DNA of 64,000 bases from Stenopsyche tienmushanensis (taxonomy: Eukaryota > Arthropoda > Insecta > Trichoptera > Stenopsychidae): contig WACJ01000077.1 in the NCBI GenBank assembly GCA_008973525.1, forward strand, positions 992,001 through 1,056,000, written 5' to 3'. A model generated the notes under the pieces. The model worked only from the letters and a program-made list of their open reading frames with translations. It was not told where the DNA came from and did no database searches. The position numbers were made by a program, and so were the translations under genes. Below are positions 11,522-23,659 of this stretch, one piece after another (positions within the stretch are counted from its first letter, which is position 1; each line of letters starts with the position of its first letter).

Positions 11522-11720
11522 ATATATTCAGACGGTCCATTCCTCAAACAAGATACCGCACGGATGCTGAGATCCTTCCGCCCTTGTGAAGGCTCCTCGG
11601 GCATGATGCCCAGATGGATTACCCAGATAAAAGCCTTCAGGTAGCGAAGATATGTACGTTGTGCAGGGGGATGCGATTAACATTATAATCACGGTGAAGG
11701 GAGAGTGCACAGGATGCTGT
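11522..11720. other. GC-richer unique island
   Basis: This block is visibly richer in G and C than its flanks. It contains a GGGCATGATGCCC palindrome (11599-11611). Frames on both strands are short (60 codons minus, 84 plus) and unrecognised. It may be conserved non-coding DNA; nothing in the sequence proves a function. Confidence 0.25.
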
Positions 11721-12170
11721 ATATCTTCCCGCTCATCACTCTCGGCCCTATTGTCGGGATATTTTCATCAATTGCACAGGCGTAGGCTGAAACAAAGCCT
11801 CACAATATCGACAATGCATCCCATTATGCTGAAGATGTTTCAACATCATAAATCAAGCCGGGAGCACTCATGTAACATGCTTTTTTTGTTGGAGAGTCAG
11901 CGTTAAACAAATTTATTTTGCACACAAATTACAATAAGTCAATGCAAATATGTGCTAAATTATAATTTAAAAAAACATATTAATGCCTTCAGCTGAACAA
12001 ACAATCCCATAAGATGATTAATTTCGAGCCAACATCCCATATCATGATTTATATGCTTGCTTTTTATATTTTTATGGACTTCAAAGCGTCGAATGTAAAT
12101 AGCTGCAATGATGTATGTCCATGGTCTTTTAAAGCGTCTGGGCATTCATAACACATTTTTTATTCCACAG

Positions 12171-12221
12171 ACGTGTTCCGGTGCGCCCTTTGCAAGAAGG
12201 ACGTGCCTTCAGCTGAATTTG
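12171..12221 (+). other. Possible small exon, zinc-finger-like
   Basis: A good splice-acceptor context, CATTTTTTATTCCACAG, ends at 12170. The following frame reads VFRCALCKKDVPSAEF, with a C-x2-C pair preceded by F-R, as in C2H2 zinc fingers or LIM domains. A GTAGAT donor-like site follows at 12222, giving a 51-bp exon; without it the frame reaches TAA at 12231-12233, so a terminal exon is also possible. GC content is higher than in the flanks. Against this, the second half of a zinc finger is not seen and another frame is also open. Treat it as a candidate only. Confidence 0.22.
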
Positions 12222-12299
12222 GTAGATGTTAAATGATATTACTGGCAGACGTTTTGCGGGCGAGCTGTTACCTCCGCAGACCGCCATCTCTATGCAAAT

Positions 12300-15200
12300 T
12301 CGGCAACCTATCGTACACGGTCTTCATCCCTGCTAAAATGCTTCCCTCGGCATAAATTAAACTCGCCCGCTTTGCTAATCAAACAATCGGAGATATTTAA
12401 TTTTAAAATTCATTCCCCGGTTAAAATTGTGAAACAACGAGTGCGCCTACAATATAAATATACGCAATATACGCAACGTTTACGTAGAGACTATTGCATT
12501 TTTAGGCGCAAAATGTTCGCTTTTAAATTTTCTCGTTACGAATGCCGCGTCGATCATTGGCCTTTTTGTTAACTGAAAAATGCTATCAAATCGAATCCGA
12601 TGCCTTAATTGGAACTATAAAATGTTATCGCCTACAAATCGAATGCATTTCTTTATTTCCCATAGCAATAAAAGTCAACCGAGGTACATGCACAAAATTA
12701 CTACAAAAAGTTACATGTACACAATTCGTGCGATCGTCGGCGAACGTCGTAAAATTACAGTTGAGTACTCATTAAGAAATGAAAGAATGCAAGCATTTGC
12801 ATTTATGCGATGTTCCGTTTGGTCGTGTTAGGATGCTGATTTTTTTTTCAGCAGATTTTGCAATCGATCAAATGATAATAAGCGTAATAGGTCACTGATC
12901 TGTATACAATATATAGCATATGTGTAGTCAGTTTGTCAAATTTTGTCAAAATATCTGCAAAATTTATGTTTGAAGAATTCCACACAACATAAATTTTAAT
13001 TAATACATCCCCTAACATGAATGATAGATATTTTATAATGAAACTTTATGTCTGTGTACATAGGCGAATGAGTCTCATTAAAAGCAGGTATGATAATTAC
13101 GTTCTACATTACGAGTTTTAACCGATTTTTTCAATTAACCGACGATGAATTACACACTCAATGGGACTCATAACTGTTATTATTGCTAATAAATTCGACG
13201 TTATAGATTCTGTAACCTATCTCGGTAACGGTCCATAGCGTATTTTTGCGTGATTTATCGCATTTAATTACAATTCACTACCGAATGATTGATTATTGGA
13301 TGTATAACTCGCATGCGTTTGTACGTACTCATTATTTTGTAGCTTCTACAGTTGAACGATAATCTAAAATCGACACGTCATCGACGTTTTTGTTTAAAGC
13401 AAATATACATACGTTCGAGATCGAAAACCATCCTATAAATGGTCGAATTTATGTAAGAAATAAGGTTGTATTTTATATATATGATCCATTTACGTTCAGG
13501 TATTCATATATTACATGGACAAAAATATACTGCCATTAACAGTTTGGTCGAATGTGTAGCGCTTCTAATAACCCCGGTGCCGTTTTTGCGACCGAATAAA
13601 GCGATGGTTAAAGACTGTTGCAGCGGTGAAGACAACGAAATCGACGAATCGATTATCAATGCTTTTATATATCAAAATCATGACTAAAATTTGCGGATTT
13701 TGTTAGTAAATATATTTGAAAATTGTTTTTTACATTCATTTGATTATGTAAACTACTTCATATCTGAGATTATATAATAATGAATGGCTTAATATTAAAG
13801 TGTGAATGCTAAGAATTCAAATTCATGAAGAAATTGTCGGGGAAAGGAGCTTTTTTATTATTAAATAAGCTTTTTACAACATGCAAAATATACTTGGTAA
13901 TCAGATTGCTCTAATCTCGTGTGTTTTTCATGGAATTTTCGGTTGTTTAAAGAAATCGACGTAATTTATAATAATCAGCATTAGCTTTTATGCCAGATTT
14001 AATGCCACGATTAGTGTCTTAATGCCTGGATAAAAGAACTCCAAACATTAAGATAGTCTACAATGTTGATTACCGGTGATTCAGTTTAATACGAACATAA
14101 TTTTAATGTCGAAATGTGTATCTGTATGCAGCCTTCACGTGCGGCCTTTTTCTATAATTTTATGTTATCGTGCCGAATTATGGCACTCATAAAACAGAAT
14201 TACTCGAATTATTCCAGGCAGGCCGACGTCAACGAGTCTCATACTTAAGACGCATAAAATAAATCACTCGGACGGTCGTTATTGAAAGGCTAAATAGTGT
14301 TAATCCCCGATTGATAACGTCCATTAGATTTTCGAATAAATTTTTAATACGGCCGAACGAATTGGTCTTCATCGATTCTCCCCCCCGATATTTGTACGCA
14401 AGGATCGTAAAATTATATAGATAGGAGTGATGATCGTAAAGAGTGTTTGCCATGAGATGTTGTGGAAAAAAAATTGTGTGGGACTAATCAAGTTTGACCG
14501 GTCCAATTTGACGTTATAGTCTCCCTCATTTATTTGTTTATGTTGGTTGCAGAGTTTGCTTCGGGCATCAAATAAGAAACTAGTACAAAGAAGAAAGCCT
14601 GTCAGAAATTTGAGACCACGCACTAAGCAAATATTTTTTATTTAAAAATACCGCCAGAATATTGACTCTTTATTTGACAGAGATGAACCCCCAAAGAATT
14701 CTACCTGTTGGATGTTTTCCCAATGAAATTCCTTAAAAATGTTTGTACCCATACTTCATATTTAACATGGTCAAAATCCATCAATGCTTAAATATAAGTA
14801 TACATAAAACCAAATACGAATAGTCAATAATTAACACATCAAAGAATATGAACTTAAATGATTAAATAAATGGCTTTGAAGACAAATCTCCATTCAAAAT
14901 GTCACAAATCAGTCCAATATGAATGATATGTATTTGTCTTTATTAAATTTTTGATGATGATTTTAGGATAATAATGGATGCAACATGAACATTAATTATA
15001 TATTCAGCAGAATTTTAATTTCATTTGACTCGAACGTCTTTTAAATAAATTCTTCTGGACCAAAATTGCTAACGATAGCAATAAATAATCGAAATGGATT
15101 AAAGACCTTTTATTAACTCAAATTAAATTCAATAACACGTCCGAGATCATAATAAGTATCATAAACATCATAATAACACATTAAATTAAATAAGATTTTC

Positions 15201-17400
15201 TATCGTCATTCGGGTACTATTGGTAGACAAGGGAGATTATTACTTTACGATATATATTATATATAATTATAATCCATGATCCTATTCAATTTTTATTGTA
15301 TTATATTCAACTTATGTATGTGATGTGATTTTGAGGTTCACAAATTTGCGAAAATCACACAAATATTTAGCCATAATTTACAAGAAAAAGTGCACATTTA
15401 CAAAGTTATAAAAAAAAGAGTTTACGCCCTTTAGTGTGCGTCATTTTTCTAATAATTTAGTACATACCGAAATATTATTATAAAAAGTGTCAAAAAAAAA
15501 CATAATGATCTTTGTAGAGAAATGAATTCATCAATCTTACAACATCCTCATTGATTTGAGTTCCCCTAGGTTCGTTATCAAATAATCATCCTATATAGAT
15601 CTCTAGATTATGGATGTATCCATTTGGGGAACATAATTTCTTCCCTTTGCCGTAAACATAATCGCTATCGACGAAGAAGAAAAGATTAATCTAAAGAAAT
15701 TTCTTCCGATGGGGAATGCATATTTAAAAAATTAATTTATTCACGCGAAAACCTTAAAACTTTAGCTTAGTTGACTAGATAATATTATAGTGAGAAACGT
15801 CCCAAAATTTCAGCCAGATCGGTCAACAACTTTTTAAGCTACAACTGGCGAACATTTTGAAAATGCAGTTTCGAGATAATCTCGTTTAAAGTTTCAATGC
15901 GATAAAACTATCAATTTTAGTGACTTACCGATCAACCGATGATTCCAGGTACATATAATAGATCTTCAGCTTTCTAAAAAAAAATATTATTTTCGACTAG
16001 CTGTTGTTTTCGGGCTATTCAAAGCTGCTTTTGTCTCAGAAAGACTCTTACGGTTCTACCTCGCTACCCGCACTTCATCAGCATTTTTAGCAAAGACTTC
16101 ACAATAGGTGCCAATAATTATATTTAATGTATTCATAATCTTCAAAATGAAGCTGTAGTCGTTATTAAATATCTCAGCAGCAATTTATGTTAACATTTCA
16201 ATGATTTTTACACCAGAAAGCAGGTGCTTTGGAGCCAGTCGCCAAATTGTCAAGTTAAAACATAAATTAGCATTTTGGGTATGGCCACCCAAGCATCTTT
16301 GAAGTAATTCATCCCTGGACAAATCTTTATAAATTGGTAAGATGCTGTTTTATCTCTTAGCAAAGAAATGGATTCAGATCTTTGAGCTTTGGATATTTTT
16401 TAAAGCATTGGTTTTCTGCCATTTGCACCAGCTTTTGACTTCAGTCGAGATCCCTGCGAACCACTTTTTATTTCGCATACCTACAGTTAGAGATATATGA
16501 GTACAATATAACGATAATTTTGCTTAAAATATTTTTAGGAACATCTTCTATAATAAAACTAAGGATACAAAAGATTTAAATAAATGTATTATGAAAGAAA
16601 GGTTGCTTCAAGTGCTCCTATCTGACCTGACTCTCTAGTTCACAGCAGTTCTGGCGTGCTCCTGATTACGCGATATAACTTCGTAAATATTTTATATTCC
16701 GATTTTTTTCTTTTATAGTATACTCTCAATATGTTATACTTTCGAAATACGTAATTTAAAAAAAGCGAGACGGTATGCATAGACTTATCTGGCGCAATAA
16801 GCAAGTATTATCTGCTGACGTATGACGGCATTTGACGGCTGCATGCGTCAAAGTATTAAAATATTAGAGCATTTTTCTAATAATGTAAAAATTCGCAAAT
16901 ACACACCGCGTCAGGCGAAAAACAATTCTATGCGTAACCCGACGGGAATGTGTTAGTTGACTTAGATGATGGTGTTCCAAGTATAATAATTGATTTCAAG
17001 GTCATATGTGGTTGATATATGATAGATATATGCTTTAATTTTATCATTTACCTCTTGCAGTCTAATGTCATAGTGTCACACTTCAACATATTATGCAAAT
17101 TTGTAAATATTATCGTTAATGATTTGTTATATGATCGCAAAAAACTATTTTTTATAAAATTTTGAGCTAAAACTGTTAAATCATATAATTGAATCGTTTT
17201 GATGTAAGGAACTAATTTAGATTTTTCATGGCGTTCCTATGGAATCACAAATGATGGTTGAAGAGTTGACGCATTTACGAGTATTGCTTGCAATGTATTG
17301 TATTTGTATGGTATTATTACAGTTATTTCTCTATATTAATCGACAAAGAAAGCATTATCATCACATTAACGCCATAAATACAAGTTGATTGTTGAACCGT
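12300..17400. other. Long stretch without identifiable genes
   Basis: About 5 kb of AT-rich DNA. The reading frames present (66-84 codons, for example 12542-12831 and 13466-13687 plus, 14229-14623 minus) have no recognisable domains. Around 15790-15960 the wording (AGCCAGATCGGTCAACAAC, then GAAAATGCAGTTTCGAGA) resembles non-coding parts of insect repeats, but no partner copy was found in the window. Confidence 0.4.
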
Positions 17401-17419
17401 TGGATAAAGTGCGCTCGTT

Positions 17420-17600
17420 TTATACCATGAAATTCTAAAATCATCCACGTTCTGTGATTCGCAATAGCTTTTCGTCAGCTTCGTTATCTTGATGAAGAAT
17501 TACACCTTTCGTTGACTAAATACGGACAAATTTAATGTTAGCAATCACCTCTGTTGCGGCTCGCTATAAAGATCAATCTTAATGACTAAATTGGACATCA
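17420..17600 (-). pseudogene. Decayed mariner transposase fragment
   Basis: On the minus strand TKGVILHQDNEADEKL (around 17465-17508) matches the mariner block that carries the second catalytic aspartate, normally written GVILHQDNARPH. Just upstream in another frame is DLYSEPQQR, resembling the tyrosine- and glutamine-containing segment that precedes that block. Frameshifts separate the two, the residues after the aspartate have diverged, and no terminal repeats were found. It is an old, non-functional fragment. Confidence 0.55.
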
Positions 17601-17609
17601 TATGCAATA

Positions 17610-20060
17610 AAACATTTCCATGCACATGCCATCGACATTTCTTCTGCATTGTTCGTTTTGGGCCAATTATTGCTTACGTTGCCAATCGAATCATTTTCAA
17701 TGATATTTCTGGTTAATTTATAATGCGCCAAGTGCAAATATATAGAGCTCTTCAATACAGTATCCTTATTGATCCATCATAAAAATTCGCACAGTTTGAT
17801 TGCCTTCAGATTAACATTTATATTGGCGTCGACTCATTATAAACAAAGGATTTTAAACGTACCTAAATATATAATGTTTTCGTTCGTGTTTACTAGAGAT
17901 TTTATGGCAAATTTCCGCCATATAAATGTCAGCGTTCTTCGGGGATCTGCGAGATTCCTCCAAGAGTCCAGATTGCGCCACTAAAATAATTGTCTTTTTA
18001 ACATCCTGTCGTAAAATTTGATGTTTTCATTTGACGCACCACGGGAGGTCCTTGCGAGCGTGACAAGATGGAAAGATCCTTTCGTCTGTGCACCCGTGAT
18101 GACATTTTCATTATTTTATATTCATATAAGCCTAAAAAATTGCAATATAAAAGGTTGAATCGATTTTTTAAATGTGAGAGTTTACGATTTTTGCCATAAA
18201 AAGACAAAGGCAAAAAAATGCCATCACGACATTCAAGATTTTAAGGGCGCATCTTAATAGGGTATTCTTTCCATTGAATAGCTGAAGGATTTAAAGAGTG
18301 TTTCATAGCCATCTGTTGATGATTTATTAAGCATCCAGTATCAATTTGATATGCCTATCCAACCCTTATTTTTACGTGGAAATGCTCAAAATAATTTGTA
18401 CATAAAGGATGAATTTCGAGCCAATTTGAATTTTGATAAGGTCTGAGAAAATATCATAGAAAAAAGTAAGATTAATACTCACGTCTTTTTTAAATATGTT
18501 TTCACTGCCCTAATATAAAATGTATAATTTGGTTACATCGTGGTTATCAACATTTGAAGCACTCTGCCAGCATTTTCATCCTACAAACCAAGAATTTTTG
18601 AGCCATCATAATCTTAATGAAGCGCATAGTTTCATCTGCTCCTGCTATAAATTCAAAAGGACGAAAAGGGTCAGTTTTGTTTATTTTTGACATCATAACT
18701 CGTACGCGAAATGTAATTAGCGAGCGAATCATAGCCGGACGAGCTAAAATTTAACGGCCACCATCCTCATAACTGCAGATTTTTACTATCATTCACGGAA
18801 TTAATCCCATGAATGTGTTTGTCCGGGCAATATTGTATGAAATTTCGCCGAAACTGCTCTCATAGAGTAATGTTTGTTTGTTCGACGGTCGTAAATTAGC
18901 CGTTTAATTTGAACGTCCCCCGCGAATCTCATATATATTAGTTTTCCTAGACGACATCCAGACGATCTTAATCTGCATTAGTGGAATAGGACGAGAAGAA
19001 AAATAGAAAGCTTCGCTATAAAAATACGACTTTCGCTCTCGAGATCATATATTTACGAGTTATTGTGACACCGAGATAAGAGTTATTTGCTTTGCTTCGT
19101 TCTTACGCTTATTTTTAGTTCATAGCTAAACTCAAACGAAAAAAAATCGTTTAGTTTCATAGTGAAAATTGTTATTGAAGCTTTAAAAAAGTGAGCCATT
19201 AAAAAAAAAAGTATTTGTGTGATCTGACACATCCAAAATGATTCCAAGCTTCTAAATTCTTTAAATATCTACGATCAATAAAGGATAATTGCAACTCATT
19301 ATAATTAGATTAAAAGAGAAATTAGATTGAATTTTAACCCTGAAAACAGATTTAACTATAAAAAATATTATTTTTCATACTTAATGAGTTGGGCTTGAAA
19401 CTGTTTCTTTTGAATAACATAAGTTTTATATCATTTTTTATATAAAAAAAAAATAGATTTAAACCTAAATGATGATAGAAAAATCAGTATGTCATCATTT
19501 TTGTATTAATTCCCTAAATAAAAAGATTAAAAGCCAGAATGAGGCTTTAACAGAGATCTATTTGGCATTTTCTAGATTTGCAATCATGTTTTATTTTATC
19601 TAAATTCATACAGAGATATACTCAAGATAGAATTGTTATGGCAAAGGCAAATAGATGAGCCAAAAGCAAAAAGATCACCAAATAAAAATCGGTTATCCCT
19701 ATAGAAGTCTTTAAATGAGATTTAGTTTATGTCAGATAAAGGATATGTCATTTTAAGAAGAAGAAAATGTTTGGCAAGACCACTCAGGAATATCCTAAGG
19801 AATTCTTAAACGAATAGAATATGATACCGTAAAAACATCCAAGAATTAATTATCGTCTTCGTTTATATATGAAAATCATATTTATGGCAATTAATTACGA
19901 CAGAAATTAAAAAAAAACAAGCGCTATACGTTATGTGCGCTATACGCATGTGTTATTGTTGATATTTTCTAATAATTAATTCTATATTTCACTGAATAAA
20001 CTATTTAGCTTCATTTGGGACAGTCCCTCGTACTATCGCCAGCTGATATTTATTCCGAGA
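17610..20060. other. No gene seen
   Basis: AT-rich DNA with small frames (71 codons at 17769-17984 plus, 71 at 17998-18213 minus, 61 at 18547-18732 minus) that show no domain. No repeat termini were recognised. Confidence 0.4.
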
Positions 20061-20069
20061 GCTATTTCA

Positions 20070-20162
20070 CTTAAGCCAGGCTTAAGCATTTCTCTTCCTG
20101 GAGGAGCAGTTAAGTTTTTACGACTTGCTCCATTTGAGAGGGTGTTCAAGAAACCTGGCTTA
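20070..20162. repeat. Palindrome with a third half-site
   Basis: CTTAAGCC-A-GGCTTAAG at 20070-20086 is a perfect palindrome around one central base. The half-site recurs as CCTGGCTTA at 20154-20162. The left part reads CACTTAAG, which resembles binding sites of NK-type homeodomain proteins. A clustered binding site or a small transposon scar are both possible. Confidence 0.4.
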
Positions 20163-20169
20163 TCTGCCG

Positions 20170-22615
20170 GATCGTTATTAAATATCTCCTCGAAAGGCAC
20201 ACATTAGTACTAATGAACCAGACTGGGAATTGCTGAGTTTTACACCAATTTTCCGACATTTAAAAACACGTTTAATATGCAATGTTTGCACAATAATATT
20301 ACACTAAATAATGTCTCGTAAATTTTATAATTATAGATAGCCTTTGACACGGTGCAAATTTATCTGTATACAAGTCCTTCACAAATAATACCTGATATTA
20401 AAGCGTGTATTTATAATTCAACCCAAGAAGTTACGATTTTCGTAATATACCAGTGAGTTTTAAGATTTACTGTCATTATTACAAAATATACTAATCTAAA
20501 TGGCATTTAGCAATATAAATAACCCATGCCAAACCAGATTATCAGCCATGAGCCATAAGATTTTTCAGCCTTGAATGAAATGTTTTTATTCAATTACATG
20601 GACTTAAATTCGGACTAAATTTTAGTAGTATAAGTTCCCTTAATAGCATTTTCTCCAAAAAATCTTGAATAATCTTATGTTCACTTTGACGCTTCTAAAG
20701 AAATTCCTGTATTCTTCGCTATTCGGGACATCTTCATTAGTCTTTATTCCAAAATCAAACTTGTCTTCATTCAACTCTAAAATGTAATTTCATAGTATGA
20801 AAAACCAGACATCTTATAAAATGATAAAACATATAAATTTATTTGGCGTCTTATTAACTGAGAAAATTATCAATTATTAAGATCTATACCGAGCAAATGT
20901 AATTAAATATGAAAGTGGATATTTCGTAAGTAATCGAAATAAAAATGTATGAATATTTTTTTGTGTGTCATGTTACAAGCGTCATTATTTTCTGGTACCC
21001 CAAATATTTGAACATTTCCAGCGGATTCATATCATTATTGGGAATTTAATTTGGTCGCTCAAATCTGGCTGCGTCATTATCCACATTTTATTGCCTCAAA
21101 TACGAAGGGTGATGACGAAACAAACAAAAGCGACGATCCCTCCACTAAACGAAAGACGCCCTTAAATCGCTGAACGCCCTGAGTAAATAATACGTTATAT
21201 TATATTATCTGCAAGAAAGGCGTGCTAAATCTTTGTGTTCACAATGGAGGATAATTTACATACTCTATTATCTTTAGCTGGCATTAACTTAAGTTATGAT
21301 GCACTCCAAATCGTATGAGGCTTCCAATTTTGCTACTTTGGTCCCTTCATCAAATGCGTATTTGCTCAACGCTGAATGGATGCTCTTCAAGTTATGTTGA
21401 TTTATTAATGATGGCGTTCAATTTTCATTTTGGTCCATCATCGTCCGGTACTTGCCCATCTTCCTTCGGATGCCGGCGCTTCTTTTTTGCTCTCGAGACA
21501 TTATCAAAGCAGGCTGTCGACTCGAGGAAGTCATCATAAAGTAATTAGGGAGGTAAGCAGAGCGACGATCTGCAGTCACATTACAAGCTACATTGTGGAA
21601 CTTCCGCCAAAAGGCAATTTAAAATGATTCTTCCCCGCCGAATCTGCCCAGCCTGAATGACAAAGATTCGGCTGTAATGACAATTGACGTATTTTCTCAA
21701 TTAGATCGCGCCATTTGCCCGCTGAAAATGGTAGACGTCGACTAAAATGCTTGAAACAAACCGCAAAATTTCTCCGATTAAAAATGTCCGCAATTCAATA
21801 ATGATGAAGTACGAATGCTTAAATACTCATCAATAATATGTTGAACTTTATTATGAACGTTCTAAGAAACTCATTCAAACATAACTTCAATCGAAGTCGT
21901 AAAGAGCTCATATGGAAGCTGTATTCAACTTAAATTTAACATATTATATCATCTTTTAAGCATAGTATTTGTTCTTGATTGCCATTTTTTAAATGTTTAT
22001 AAAAAGATGATCACGATAGAGTAAATTATTTAATTCATGTAATTTTGGAAGATATTATTTTTCTTCCTTTTGGGTTATATAACATACATTATTATCAAGT
22101 GTTTGTATAGTGCAGGGGTAGTATTTTTTTATTCCTACCGCCCACGTTTGAGTTTTTGTAAGCAGTAAAATTTTTTGGCCATCCAACGGTTCCACAGTAA
22201 CTTAATTTAACGCAACTGTAAAGTACTCGTAATTTTTGAGCGGAGGCTTAGTAAAAGTATGAATATTAAATTTATCTTTTTAGGAGATTCTTGAGGCTGA
22301 TGCTGTGAAGCTAAATATTTGATATCTGGTTTAAATTTTGTGAAAAATAATCAAAGGTTTTTTAAAAACTGATTTTACAAGATATAAGAGAAGAAAGTTA
22401 AATTAAATCTTATTTTCCACATCCTTCAGTCATACACCTTTTAGTTCAAAATAAAAATACAATGGAACCCCTACCATCCACCATACAATATTGAGTGCTC
22501 ACTAGTGAATGGCAAAGATCAGGTTAACTATTACTGATATATTGGGTTAGATCTCTATAGATACTAATTAAATTAAACATTATAATGCCTGAAAGTGTCA
22601 TTTAACTGAAAGCAC
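20170..22615. other. No identifiable gene
   Basis: AT-rich DNA with a slightly GC-richer part at 21300-21750. Frames of 65-74 codons there (21315-21539 and 21430-21627) overlap in different phases and match nothing I know. Confidence 0.4.
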
Positions 22616-22624
22616 AACCAAGTA

Positions 22625-23549
22625 TTAGATTGTCCCATAAATTTCTTTTGTAAACGAACACAGATCTAATCATAGCCATGATTGAAAAAACCCGCGATAT
22701 ACTGTTCGCGAAGTGGCTAACAAGTTAGAAATTCCACGAACATCCGTTCATAATCATCTGACAAAATTGGACTACATCAATCGTTCAGATGTGTGGTTTC
22801 CTCATGAACTGACTGAATCAAATAAACTTCAGCGTATTTCAACATGCGATCTTCTTCTCCAACGACATAATAGCCAACCTTTTTTGAAGAGACTTGTCAC
22901 TGGAGATGAAAGTTGGATACCCTATGAGAATATCCAATATAAACGGTCTTGGACCAAGGGTACAGAGGCTTTAACTGTAGCTAAACCTGGCCTACATCCA
23001 AAAAAAGTTTTGCTATGCATTTGGTGGGACTGAAAAGGGGTAGTTTATTATGAGCTACTTCAGCAAGGTAAAACGATCAATTCAACAAAATATTACTTCC
23101 AACTAGATAATCTAAAGGATGCAATTGCCAGAAAACGACCAGAATTAGCGAACAGACGAGGCGTTGTTTTTCATCACGATAACGCCAGACCTCATGTGTC
23201 TTTGCTCGTCAGAAATAAATGATTATCATTTGACTGGGATGTTTTACCTCATCCTCCATACTCTCCGGACATTGCCCCTTTAGATTATTATTTATTTCTT
23301 TCATTTAAAAATTCTTTACGTGGTAAAAAATTTAATTCAAAAAATGATATAAAAACGTACCTTGATCAATATTTTGCCAACACACCTGGGAAAGTTTGGC
23401 AAGAAGGCATTATGAGGCTTCCGGAGATATGGAGAAAGGTAATAGAACAGAATGGATCATATATTATTCAATAAACTTTGATGTAATACAAATTATAGTT
23501 TATTTTTTTTCTTAATATGAAAACGAAAGAAACTTATGGGACACCCTAA
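22625..23549 (+). mobile_element. Mariner element, N-terminally deleted, 925 bp
   Basis: The terminal inverted repeats match over at least 25 bp: TTAGATTGTCCCATAAATTT at the left, and the reverse complement of the right end TTAGGGTGTCCCATAAGTTT. TA target duplications flank it exactly (22623-22624 and 23550-23551). It is about 350-400 bp shorter than a full mariner because the start of the gene is missing. The frame is otherwise nearly intact, so this is the youngest-looking transposon in the window. A piece of an older mariner starts 22 bp after its right end, suggesting nested insertion. Confidence 0.93.
22686..23474 (+). pseudogene. Mariner transposase (DD34D), two in-frame stops
   Basis: One frame runs the whole length. 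Near the start, PRYTVREVANKL..PRTSVHNHL is the second helix-turn-helix of mariner; the first is missing. The catalytic triad is visible: D in VTGDESWI (22891 region), D in FHHDNARPH (23170 region), D in PYSPDIAPLDYYLF (about 23285). There are 34 residues between the second and third, the mariner DD34D spacing. Two TGA codons interrupt it, at 23031-23033 in WWD(stop)KGVVYYELL and at 23220-23222 before LSFDWDVLPHPP; each could come from one base change in a tryptophan or leucine-type codon. The C-terminus ends naturally at TAA 23472-23474. Without the N-terminus and with the stops it should be inactive. Confidence 0.92.
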
Positions 23550-23570
23550 TATTATATCAATCTAAAAGTT

Positions 23571-23650
23571 ACAGCAATGAAGTTAAAAAGCTACCTGTAA
23601 GATGGCGAGAAATTGTAGATAGTGGAGGAATATATATCATTGATTTGATA
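23571..23650 (+). pseudogene. C-terminal tail of an older mariner
   Basis: LPVRWREIVDSGGIYIID, ending near 23643, is the typical mariner C-terminus. At DNA level it closely resembles the tail inside the 1044-1606 element (ACCTGTAAGATGG.GAGAAA.TGTAGATAG). It follows the right end of the 925-bp mariner by about 20 bp in the same orientation, so the younger element probably inserted into this older one. No terminal repeat of the older element was found downstream. Confidence 0.7.
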
Positions 23651-23659
23651 TATCCATGA

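Noticed and set aside
12838..12853. Strong acceptor-like TTTTTTTTTCAGCAG
   Set aside because: No meaningful open frame or donor follows; a pyrimidine run before AG is common in AT-rich DNA.
23031..23222. In-frame TGA codons in the mariner read as possible recoding
   Set aside because: Simple decay of a non-autonomous copy explains them; neighbouring sequence gives no recoding signal.
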